Origin: Pontimonas sp964350865
GTDB taxonomy: Bacteria > Actinomycetota > Actinomycetes > Actinomycetales > Microbacteriaceae
DNA length: 7,088 bases
NCBI GenBank assembly: GCA_964350865.1
Contig: CAYGLJ010000047.1
Coordinates: forward strand, 1-7,088
Direction of reading: 5' to 3'
The position numbers and the translations under genes were made by a program. Below, piece after piece: positions 1-6,034 of this stretch (within the stretch, counting starts at the first letter, position 1; each line of letters begins with the position of its first letter). Below the pieces are notes generated by a model, which worked only from the letters and a program-made list of their open reading frames with translations, searched no databases and had not been told where the DNA came from.

Positions 1-46
1 AACCGCCTAAAACCGGGCATTCCGTCATGCAGTGTCCTAGTGCCTG

Positions 47-74
47 TTGGTGAGCGCTAACCCCGCTGTACACT
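47..74 (+). promoter_or_regulatory. Probable sigma70-type promoter of tRNA-Arg
   Basis: A -35-like TTGGTG (47-52) and a -10-like TACACT (69-74) are separated by 16 bases. Transcription would start near 81, about 20 bases before the mature tRNA 5' end. A short GGGC-TTTTT-GCCC hairpin (84-96) would lie in the pre-tRNA leader. The call rests on matches to the consensus and on position only. Confidence 0.45.
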
Positions 75-99
75 TGTAAATCTGGGCTTTTTGCCCCGA

Positions 100-172
100 G
101 CCCTCGTAGCTCAGCGGATAGAGCAGAAGACTTCTAATCTTTTGGCCGCAGGTTCGATTCCTGCCGAGGGCG
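100..172 (+). tRNA. tRNA-Arg (anticodon TCT)
   Basis: A full cloverleaf can be folded. The acceptor stem is GCCCTCG (100-106) with CGAGGGC (165-171) and discriminator G172. The D arm is GCTC (109-112) with GAGC (121-124) and carries GG in its loop. The anticodon stem is GAAGA (126-130) with TCTTT (138-142), including one G-U pair, and encloses the loop CTTCTAA with anticodon TCT at 133-135. The variable loop has five bases. The T arm is GCAGG/CCTGC around TTCGATT. It should decode AGA and AGG arginine codons, which are minor in this window but occur in mrpA, mrpD, mrpE and mrpF. No CCA is encoded, so the end must be added after transcription. No rho-independent terminator is visible downstream. 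Confidence 0.96.
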
Positions 173-244
173 CTCCTTTCGAATCTGACCTTTCTGCTGT
201 CGCATCTCCCTAAATCGCACACTCAACATCCTGGCACCATCGAT

Positions 245-254
245 TCAACGTTGA
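245..254. repeat. 10-bp perfect palindrome, candidate operator
   Basis: TCAACGTTGA reads the same on both strands. A further half site, CTCAAC (222-227), upstream matches the complement of GTTGAG at 250-255. It lies in the gap between the tRNA and the mrp operon, where a regulator could bind. No regulator gene is in view and one palindrome of this length can arise by chance, so the operator role is a guess. Confidence 0.3.
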
Positions 255-314
255 GGCCCCACGGGAGGGGCGAGCGGTAGGATAGGGGCTGGAGAGCCGG
301 GAAGCCTGGTCGGC

Positions 315-343
315 GTGTGGGGTGAAGAAGTGTCGCTCCACAC
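315..343 (+). promoter_or_regulatory. Strong hairpin in the mrp operon 5' leader
   Basis: Bases 315-324 pair with 334-343 over ten pairs (eight Watson-Crick, two G-U) around a nine-base loop AAGAAGTGT. There is no T-run after it, so it does not look like a terminator of the tRNA transcript. The loop heptamer AGAAGTG (326-332) recurs just downstream of the stem at 344-350. It sits about 50 bases before the leader ORF start and, if the operon promoter is upstream of it, would form in the mRNA leader. Its regulatory role is inferred. Confidence 0.4.
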
Positions 344-385
344 AGAAGTGCCATGAGTAATGGAACAACGACCAACCCGACTATG

Positions 386-390
386 AGGAG
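386..390 (+). promoter_or_regulatory. Shine-Dalgarno of the leader ORF
   Basis: AGGAG lies three bases before the ATG at 394 (or five counted from the core GG). It is the strongest ribosome-binding site upstream of the operon, yet its ATG opens a 17-codon frame and not mrpA itself. Confidence 0.55.
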
Positions 391-393
391 AAC

Positions 394-447
394 ATGACAC
401 TCTCGCGTTCAGTGCCTTGTTTACGTTCTCCGAGGGTGATTCTGTGA
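394..447 (+). CDS. Putative 17-residue leader peptide upstream of mrpA
   Basis: An ATG preceded by AGGAG opens a frame encoding MTLSRSVPCLRSPRVIL and ending in TGA at 445-447. The stop overlaps the mrpA GTG start as GTGA, the same 4-base arrangement seen at every other junction of the operon. The peptide resembles nothing I recognise and is not strongly hydrophobic. It is basic, with three arginines, the last an AGG codon (433-435) that is also part of the mrpA Shine-Dalgarno. A likely role is to load ribosomes and couple translation into mrpA, or to act as a regulatory leader. The first bases (ATGACACTC) resemble the mrpA start (GTGACTCTC) exactly 50 bases on, so a decayed or duplicated mrpA start is an alternative. 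Confidence 0.45.
   Translation: MTLSRSVPCLRSPRVIL
432..436 (+). promoter_or_regulatory. Shine-Dalgarno deciding the mrpA start
   Basis: GAGGG ends seven bases before the GTG at 444. The other in-frame candidate, TTG at 417, has no purine-rich site at suitable distance, and an in-frame TGA at 384-386 excludes anything further upstream. Confidence 0.6.
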
Positions 448-3404
448 CTCTCAGTCTGATTCTCTTCGCCACTTTGGGGCTCGTCGCGCTCACGATGGTG
501 GCGACACGAGTCATGGGTCGGAATGCAGGCTGGTTGGCAGCGCTTGTCCTCGGTGGGCTCGCGTTTGCGGTCGGTATGCGCTTGCCCGAGGTTCTGGGTA
601 GCTCCGGGAATCTGGAGGTCATCACCGAGACCTCACCTTGGATACCCAGTCTCAATATCTCCTTAGGCCTGCGGTTAGATGGTCTCTCTGCGCTGTTCTT
701 GATCATCGTTCTGGGCATTGGGGCTCTCGTGATGGCCTATTCAGCCCGCTATATGTCTGCGCGCAATGTCCATCCCCATACGGGCTATTTCGCCTGGATG
801 CTGCTCTTTGCTTTTGCCATGACGGGTCTGGTTCTCGCGAATGACCTCATCCTGCTCTTCGTGTTTTGGGAACTCACGACCCTGTGTTCGTTTTTCCTCA
901 TCAACCGATCGGGAGATCGCGCAGGCCCACCAGCGGTGCGCACACTGTTAGTCACCGCAATGGGTGGTCTCTCCCTGCTCTTTGCCGTGGTGTTGATGGT
1001 GACCAGGACCGGCACCACAGTGCTCAGTGACGCGCTGGCAAGTCCCGTGTGGTCTGAAGACCCAGGGTTCAGCGCGACTATCGCAGTGTTGGTAGCGCTC
1101 GCGGCGATGACCAAGTCGGCACAATTTCCGTTCCACATGTGGCTTCCTGATGCCATGGTGGCGCCGACACCGGTCAGCGCTTATCTGCACGCTGCGGCCA
1201 TGGTCAAGGCCGGTATCTATCTGCTGATGTTGTTTTCTCCTGCATTGGCGGGGACTCTGGTCTGGCAAACCATTCTCATCTCCACAGGATTGATCACCGC
1301 CGTTATGGGTGCTGTGTTCGCGCTGCGATGCTTTGATCTGAAGGAGATCATGGCGAACTCGACGATCAGCCAGTTGGGGCTGATCGTCGCGCTCATTGGA
1401 CTTGGAACACCCGGAGCGTTGGCGACAGCAGCGCTCTACACGATGGCCCACGCGCTCTTCAAAGCCTCGCTCTTCATGGTGGTGGGTATTGTCGACCGGC
1501 AAGCTGGAACGCGGGACATTCGACTGCTGCGCGGGTTGTGGCGTCGCATGCCCATCACTTTTGCCACCACAGTGTTGGCACTGCTGTCCATGGCAGGGGT
1601 GTTCCCCCTGTTGGGCTTCATCTCCAAGGAGTACCTGCTGGGGGCAATGCTCGACGCTGGTGAGTCAGCGTGGGTGGGCGTCGTGCTGGCAGCAGTTGCT
1701 GTCTTTGCATCCTCGACAACGTTTGCCTACAGCGGTCGAATCTTCTTGGGTGCCTTTTTTGATTACCGGGGCAGTAACCGCGTGGACGAAGGCCTCGACG
1801 AGCATCGTCTGCACGAAGACGTGCAGGAAGCGCGACCACTGTTCGTGGCCTCAGCGCTTCTACCCGCACTTCTCGGTCTCGTTTTGGGCCCAGCCATCAC
1901 TGTGCTTCACCCTCTTATGGGTGCTGCGGGATCTGCGGCGTCGGGGGAGGAATACTCTGCAAGCTTTGCCCTTTTCGGAGGGTTGACCATCGAACTTGCC
2001 ATGTCCATGAGCATCATCGGGCTGGGGCTACTCGCCATCAGCCAGCGACGACGGCTCGACACCTTTTTTGAAGGTCGGCTCTTGCGGTTCACCGCGATTG
2101 ATGTGGTCGAAAGTATTCGAACGGGCGCCATCGGGCTTGGCACACGGATCGGCAATGCCACTCGCAGTGATGCTCCTGCACCCCACCTCGCTACCCCCTG
2201 GATTGTGGTGGGCCTGGTCGTTATCGCCGCACTGCTCACTCGTCCCTCTCTGGGCGACCTCGTGTATCAGGGGGAGCCGTGGACTGATCTCTTGTGGTTG
2301 GGCCTTCTCGCGGTGACTGTTATTCCCGCCGTGCTCACACAATCACGACTTGTCGCCCTCATATTGGTGGGTGGAGCAGGTTTTGTCGTCGCACTCTGGT
2401 TCTTTGTTTTAGGTGCGGTGGATGTGGGTGTGACCCAACTGCTGGTGGAGTTGCTCACCGTGGTAGCACTGGTCTTGATCTTGCGCAGGCTGCCCGCCCT
2501 GTTTCACACGGTGGGGCGCGCCCGCCAGGTTGCCTCAGGTGCCGTGGCTCTGGGCGTTGGCGCGGTCGCTACCTGGGCGACACTGGCGTTTACCGGGCGA
2601 CGGGACATCTCCCCAGTGGGCCAATACTTCCTCGATGAGGCCTACCAAGACACCGGTGGAACCAATGTCGTGAATACCATCCTCGTGGATTACCGTGCGC
2701 TCGACACCTTCGGCGAGCTCACCGTCATCGCGGTCGCGGGCATCGTGTTGATCGGAATTCTGCGCTCGCGCCCACTTCTGGCTGATCGTTCCCCGAGTCT
2801 TGAGAGATGGGTGGGAACAGCCTTGGCGCGAACCACCGACAACACCCTGCCGGTTCGCGTGCTGGCCCGATGGGCAGCGCCTCTCATCATCCTCCTGTCC
2901 TTTCACCTCTTTTGGAGAGGCCACTACGAAGCAGGCGGCGGGTTTATCGCCGCCCTCGTGGGAGCGACCGGCTTTGGATTGGCCTATCTCGGCGCACCTG
3001 CCGATCGTGGGGCGCCGGTGAGATGGCCATATCGAGGCCTGTTGGCCTCGGGTGTGATTGTGGCCGTTCTGAGCGGTGTGGGCGGATACCTGGTTGGGTC
3101 ATTCCTGAAGCCCGTGCGGTTCGGTATTCCCCTTCCCTGGGGCGGTGAGTATGCCTTCACCAGCGCCATGGTCTTTGATCTCGGTGTGTATCTGGCCGTG
3201 TTGGCCATCATCATTGCCGTCATCAACGAACTGGGTGGCGTTCGAGAGGGTGAGCACACCCCCAGCAGTCAGGCTGGTCCTATCCTCGTGGTCGAACGCT
3301 ATGACGGCCTCGGCGAGGGGGCGTCTATAGCCACCGAGAATCCGTCCCAGTCAGGCGCGCCGCCAGTCGTGGCGGGATCGCCCGAGGGGGGTGGTCGGTC
3401 ATGA
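444..3404 (+). CDS. mrpA: Na+/H+ antiporter subunit MrpA fused to MrpB module
   Basis: The largest subunit of the Mrp (Mnh/Sha) cation/proton antiporter, 986 residues from GTG 444, an integral membrane protein. Residues about 70-500 are a NuoL/ND5-like proton channel. It has the expected charged residues: E143 in FWELTTLCSF, K224 and H231 in KSAQFPFHMWLP, H249, K255, K300, H336 and K340 in AHALFKASLF, and K395 in FISKEYLL. Residues about 600-780 are the MrpA C-terminal domain with E669 (LLVELLTVV) and D754/E758 in DYRALDTFGE. Residues about 807-932 are the MrpB (MnhB) domain, ending in FDLGVYLAV. This A-B fusion explains the absence of a separate mrpB. A hydrophilic tail of about 50 residues follows. 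In the MrpB motif GHNxPGGGF, N and P are replaced (GHYEAGGGF, H827-A830). It overlaps mrpC by ATGA. Assignment is secure; transported ion (Na+ versus K+) is inferred. Confidence 0.95.
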   Translation: MTLSLILFATLGLVALTMVATRVMGRNAGWLAALVLGGLAFAVGMRLPEVLGSSGNLEVITETSPWIPSLNISLGLRLDGLSALFLIIVLGIGALVMAYSARYMSARNVHPHTGYFAWMLLFAFAMTGLVLANDLILLFVFWELTTLCSFFLINRSGDRAGPPAVRTLLVTAMGGLSLLFAVVLMVTRTGTTVLSDALASPVWSEDPGFSATIAVLVALAAMTKSAQFPFHMWLPDAMVAPTPVSAYLHAAAMVKAGIYLLMLFSPALAGTLVWQTILISTGLITAVMGAVFALRCFDLKEIMANSTISQLGLIVALIGLGTPGALATAALYTMAHALFKASLFMVVGIVDRQAGTRDIRLLRGLWRRMPITFATTVLALLSMAGVFPLLGFISKEYLLGAMLDAGESAWVGVVLAAVAVFASSTTFAYSGRIFLGAFFDYRGSNRVDEGLDEHRLHEDVQEARPLFVASALLPALLGLVLGPAITVLHPLMGAAGSAASGEEYSASFALFGGLTIELAMSMSIIGLGLLAISQRRRLDTFFEGRLLRFTAIDVVESIRTGAIGLGTRIGNATRSDAPAPHLATPWIVVGLVVIAALLTRPSLGDLVYQGEPWTDLLWLGLLAVTVIPAVLTQSRLVALILVGGAGFVVALWFFVLGAVDVGVTQLLVELLTVVALVLILRRLPALFHTVGRARQVASGAVALGVGAVATWATLAFTGRRDISPVGQYFLDEAYQDTGGTNVVNTILVDYRALDTFGELTVIAVAGIVLIGILRSRPLLADRSPSLERWVGTALARTTDNTLPVRVLARWAAPLIILLSFHLFWRGHYEAGGGFIAALVGATGFGLAYLGAPADRGAPVRWPYRGLLASGVIVAVLSGVGGYLVGSFLKPVRFGIPLPWGGEYAFTSAMVFDLGVYLAVLAIIIAVINELGGVREGEHTPSSQAGPILVVERYDGLGEGASIATENPSQSGAPPVVAGSPEGGGRS

Positions 3405-3757
3405 GTCTTGCACTGAGTATTGGCCTGTTGGCGGCTGCCGGGACGTTCCTAGTTCTCCAGCGCGGAATGATTCGCATCATTCTCGGGTTTGTTCTCCTCA
3501 CCCACGCCGTGAATCTCCTCATCATCGCGGCGGGGGGAGCCGGCCGTCGCGACGCACCGTTTATCGGTGGTGACACCTCCATGGCGGCAGATCCTCTTCC
3601 TCAGGCTTTTGTGCTGACCGCGATTGTGATCGCTTTTGCCATCACCGTGGTGTTAGCAACTCTGGCGGTAGTTGGTCGAGGAGATGACGACACCGAAGCT
3701 GACGCTTCCCCTGAGGAAGCGCAGTCACCCGAAGCCCGAAGTGGTGACCTGACGTGA
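3401..3757 (+). CDS. mrpC: Na+/H+ antiporter subunit MrpC
   Basis: A 118-residue NuoK-like subunit with three predicted membrane helices (about 3-20, 26-46 and 68-92). Recognisable family motifs are the LQRGMIRIILG start of helix 2, HAVNLLIIAAGG with N38, and DPLPQAFVLTAIVIAF (residues 64-79) with T73. In Bacillus-type proteins the last motif usually ends in FG; here it is FA (A80). In the complex it bridges the MrpA and MrpD channel subunits, as NuoK does in complex I. An acidic tail rich in D and E (about residues 92-118) follows helix 3. The start is ATG 3401, overlapping the mrpA stop as ATGA, with GAGGGGGG at 3384-3391 as ribosome-binding site. It overlaps mrpD by GTGA. Confidence 0.94.
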   Translation: MSLALSIGLLAAAGTFLVLQRGMIRIILGFVLLTHAVNLLIIAAGGAGRRDAPFIGGDTSMAADPLPQAFVLTAIVIAFAITVVLATLAVVGRGDDDTEADASPEEAQSPEARSGDLT

Positions 3758-5382
3758 TCGACATCGTGGAACTCTTCTTGCCCCTGTTTGTGGGGGCTCC
3801 TCTTCTGTTGGGTGCGCTGTTGTTTGTCGTGCCCCCCAAGCATCCGCTGCAAGCCATCGTTGGGTTGGTCTCGCTTCTGGCCATGCTGGCCGGGGCCGTT
3901 ACGTTGCTCGCAGTTACCGCGAGTGGCGCTGTGGTGGCTCATCAAGTAGCTCTCTGGCCCGGCGGAATCGCGATTCCCTTCGCGGCTGACACCTTCTCGT
4001 CCCTAATCCTGGTCGGTGCCTCGTTGGTGGCGCTGATCAGTTTCCAGTACATGCTGGTCAGCGGCGAGAGTCGCAGCCCCTTCATCCCTGCCCTGGTCCT
4101 CATCCTGATGGGTGGTGTTGCTGGCGCACTGTTGACGGCGGATCTGTTCAACCTGTTTGTGTTCATCGAAGTGATGTTGCTGCCTTCATATGGACTATTG
4201 ATTTTCTTGAGCCGTCGACACAATATGGCCGCCTCACGGCTCTATGTCGTGGTCAACCTGCTCGCCTCGACACTGTTCTTGGCCGGTGTGGGTCTGATTT
4301 ACGCGGTGGAGGGCACCGTTAACCTCGCAGCTCTCGCGGGCGCAGGAGATAACCCCGCGACAGCAGTCGCCACCGCCGTCTGTTTGGCGGCCATTGCGGT
4401 CAAGGCGGCAGTGTTCCCCGTGCACGGGTGGTTGACCCGGGCCTACTCTTTCGCCTCTCCCGCGGTGGCTGCACTGTTCTCTGGCCTCCACACCAAAGTC
4501 GCGGTCTATATCGTCTACCGGATCAGCTCCGTCATCTATGAGGGCGATAGTGCCTGGATGACCGCAATCCTGATTGTGGCCGCGCTCACCCTCGTGGTGG
4601 GGGCTCTCGCATCACTCGGGGAGCGGGATATTCGACCACTCTTGGTGTTCCAGATGGTGAGCGGGATTGGGTTCATTTTGGTGGGTGTCGCTCTCTTCAC
4701 CCCTCTGGGCCTGACCGCCGGCATCGTCTACATGGTCCACCACATAGTGGTGATGGGTGCGCTCTTGCTCACGGCCAGTGCCATCGAACACACCTACGGT
4801 TCGGGTCGCCTCGACCGCGTCGCGGGGCTTCGCACCCGCGAGCATGCGGTGACCGCTGTGTTTGTCATCGGAGCCCTGTCACTCGCCGGTTTGCCACCGT
4901 TCTCCGGCTTCGTGGCCAAATACGCGCTGGTCCTGGCCAGTGCTGATGCCGGCGTTGTCGCGGTGGCATTGCTGTTAGTCGTCGTGAGCTTGTTTGTGCT
5001 GATGGCGATGATGAAGGTGTGGGCTGAGATGTTCAACGGAAAGCGTCACGCTGATGTCGAGGTGTTGGCCGCTGAGGAACGCATTCGCACCAGACAGGGC
5101 CTCTGGGACACGGATCCTGTCAACGAAGACGAGGTGGCAGATGAGGCTGCCCGCGCCATCGAGCACAGAGAGCCACCCTGGGGAATCATCGGTGTTGACG
5201 ATGACCCCCACGAGCACCGGGGGACCCGGGTGAGTTTCTCGCTCATCCTTCCGGCACTGATTCTTGCGGGTATTTCGGTGGCGCTTGGTGTGGGGGGCGA
5301 ATCCTTGGTTGCCCTGGCTGAGCAGGCGAGTTCCGGTTTGCTCGACACCACGGAGTATGTGAGGGCGGTGATCGGGGGATGA
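3754..5382 (+). CDS. mrpD: Na+/H+ antiporter subunit MrpD
   Basis: A 542-residue NuoM/NuoN-like channel subunit with about 14 membrane helices, which works with MrpA in proton transport. E139 in FVFIEVMLLPSYG, K217 in VKAAVFPVHGWL, K248 in LHTKVAVY and K389 in SGFVAKYALV occupy the positions of the family's channel residues. In the helix that reads IHDMIIKGALFL in Bacillus, this protein has VHHIVVMGALLL: the Lys is Met334. A hydrophilic, acidic stretch of about 70 residues (424-492) separates the last two helices. The protein is longer than the roughly 490-500 residues of Bacillus MrpD, mainly because of this insert. The start is GTG 3754, in a GTGA overlap with mrpC. No good Shine-Dalgarno precedes it, so translation is probably coupled to mrpC. 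It overlaps mrpE by ATGA. Confidence 0.95.
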   Translation: MIDIVELFLPLFVGAPLLLGALLFVVPPKHPLQAIVGLVSLLAMLAGAVTLLAVTASGAVVAHQVALWPGGIAIPFAADTFSSLILVGASLVALISFQYMLVSGESRSPFIPALVLILMGGVAGALLTADLFNLFVFIEVMLLPSYGLLIFLSRRHNMAASRLYVVVNLLASTLFLAGVGLIYAVEGTVNLAALAGAGDNPATAVATAVCLAAIAVKAAVFPVHGWLTRAYSFASPAVAALFSGLHTKVAVYIVYRISSVIYEGDSAWMTAILIVAALTLVVGALASLGERDIRPLLVFQMVSGIGFILVGVALFTPLGLTAGIVYMVHHIVVMGALLLTASAIEHTYGSGRLDRVAGLRTREHAVTAVFVIGALSLAGLPPFSGFVAKYALVLASADAGVVAVALLLVVVSLFVLMAMMKVWAEMFNGKRHADVEVLAAEERIRTRQGLWDTDPVNEDEVADEAARAIEHREPPWGIIGVDDDPHEHRGTRVSFSLILPALILAGISVALGVGGESLVALAEQASSGLLDTTEYVRAVIGG

Positions 5383-5771
5383 CCGGCGCGTTCTGGAGCT
5401 CGCCCTGGAGTCTGCCACTGCGGATGGTGGGTTTTGTGGGCTGGTTTATTGGCCAGTTCGTCCTGACGAGCCTTCAGGTGGTTGCCCTCATTGTGACGCC
5501 TGGCAAGCAGCCCGAGCCCGGCATTGTTCGTTTTGGTATCGAGGATCTCAGCGACGCAGAAGTGACCCTTCTGGTGGTGTTGATCACCATCACTCCTGAC
5601 ACCTTGGTTGTCGCGGTGGACCGAGAAGAGGGCAGCATGTTTGTGCACGGGATGTTCGTTGCGAAGGACGCTGAGCGCTTCCGCGCCTCCCTGCGCTCCA
5701 CCCACGATCGTCTCCTCGTCGGCGTTCGCGCTAGACCAGGTGTTTACCCGCGAAAGGGGGCCTCCGCATGA
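5379..5771 (+). CDS. mrpE: Na+/H+ antiporter subunit MrpE
   Basis: A 130-residue MrpE (MnhE, PF01899-type) subunit. After a short start, one or two helices (about 16-40) lead to the PGIVRFGIEDLSDAEVTLL segment and the family core LITITPDTLVVAVD, with T72 and P73 at the conserved TP, and then the VHGMF end of the conserved part. The usual protein has about 160 residues and an additional hydrophobic N-terminal region that is missing here. The usual LANLITLTPGT is changed to LVVLITITPDT. It is required for activity in Bacillus, though its mechanistic role is unclear. The start is ATG 5379, overlapping the mrpD stop as ATGA; GAGGG (5361-5365) lies 13 bases upstream. It overlaps mrpF by ATGA. Confidence 0.92.
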   Translation: MTGAFWSSPWSLPLRMVGFVGWFIGQFVLTSLQVVALIVTPGKQPEPGIVRFGIEDLSDAEVTLLVVLITITPDTLVVAVDREEGSMFVHGMFVAKDAERFRASLRSTHDRLLVGVRARPGVYPRKGASA

Positions 5772-6034
5772 TTCCTGGCTTTGTGGTCGTGATCACCCTG
5801 GGTCTCCTGGCGCTCTCCATCGCTCTCGCCGTGGTTCGAGTGTGGAGAGGACCCACGGCAGGAAACTCAGCCGTTGCCGGTGACTTGATTTTCTTTGCCT
5901 TCATCGGTGCTGTTGCTGTTGTGGGGGTGGTGTTATCCATTGACGCAGTCATGGACGTCATCCTGATTTCAGCTCTGTTGGGCTTCCTCTCAGTTCTCTC
6001 TCTTGCCCGCCTGATGCAGGGAGGCAAGCGATGA
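5768..6034 (+). CDS. mrpF: Na+/H+ antiporter subunit MrpF
   Basis: An 88-residue MrpF (MnhF) subunit with three helices (about 4-23, 38-59 and 62-82), normal in length for the family. The motif after helix 1 is RGPTAGNSAVAGD where the family usually has RGPx-ADRVVALD. The final Asp, D39, is kept and corresponds to the essential Asp of Bacillus MrpF. The usual Asp-Arg just before is Asn33-Ser34. The C-terminal part ends in ALLGFLSVLSLARLM, as in relatives. The start is ATG 5768 with AAAGGGGG at 5753-5760, seven bases upstream. It overlaps the mrpE stop by ATGA and runs into mrpG by ATGA. Confidence 0.92.
   Translation: MIPGFVVVITLGLLALSIALAVVRVWRGPTAGNSAVAGDLIFFAFIGAVAVVGVVLSIDAVMDVILISALLGFLSVLSLARLMQGGKR

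Noticed and set aside
1..60. Frame open from the left edge to TAA at 58-60, possible end of an upstream gene
   Set aside because: Only 19 codons, no recognisable sequence, and the tRNA promoter overlaps it; cannot be supported.
150..175. tRNA 3' end as a phage or island attachment site
   Set aside because: No second copy of the tRNA 3' end and no integrase or mobile gene in the window.
37..222. 61-codon minus-strand frame across the tRNA gene
   Set aside because: It runs through the tRNA cloverleaf, which is certain, and resembles no protein I know.
278..283. TAGGAT as -10 box of the mrp promoter
   Set aside because: The nearest -35-like TTGAGG (251-256) is 21 bases away, too far; no other -35 fits, so I did not list a promoter.
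173..393. c-di-AMP or Na+ riboswitch before the transporter operon
   Set aside because: I could not find the conserved core elements of either class; only a simple hairpin and a palindrome are evident.
417..443. TTG 417 as the start of mrpA (nine extra residues)
   Set aside because: No ribosome-binding site in front of it, a polar extension before the first helix, and a good GAGGG before GTG 444 that also gives the GTGA overlap.
245..718. 157-codon open frame on the minus strand over the mrpA start
   Set aside because: It overlaps the unmistakable mrpA on the other strand and has a composition rich in P, S, R and T, typical of an antisense shadow.
444..5382. Complex I (nuoL/nuoM) genes
   Set aside because: The order A(B)-C-D-E-F-G with MnhB, MnhE, MnhF and MnhG domains is that of the Mrp antiporter, and no other Nuo subunit is present.
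5046..5705. 219-codon open frame on the minus strand over mrpD/mrpE
   Set aside because: Antisense to two well-conserved genes; no recognisable domain and a basic, low-complexity composition.
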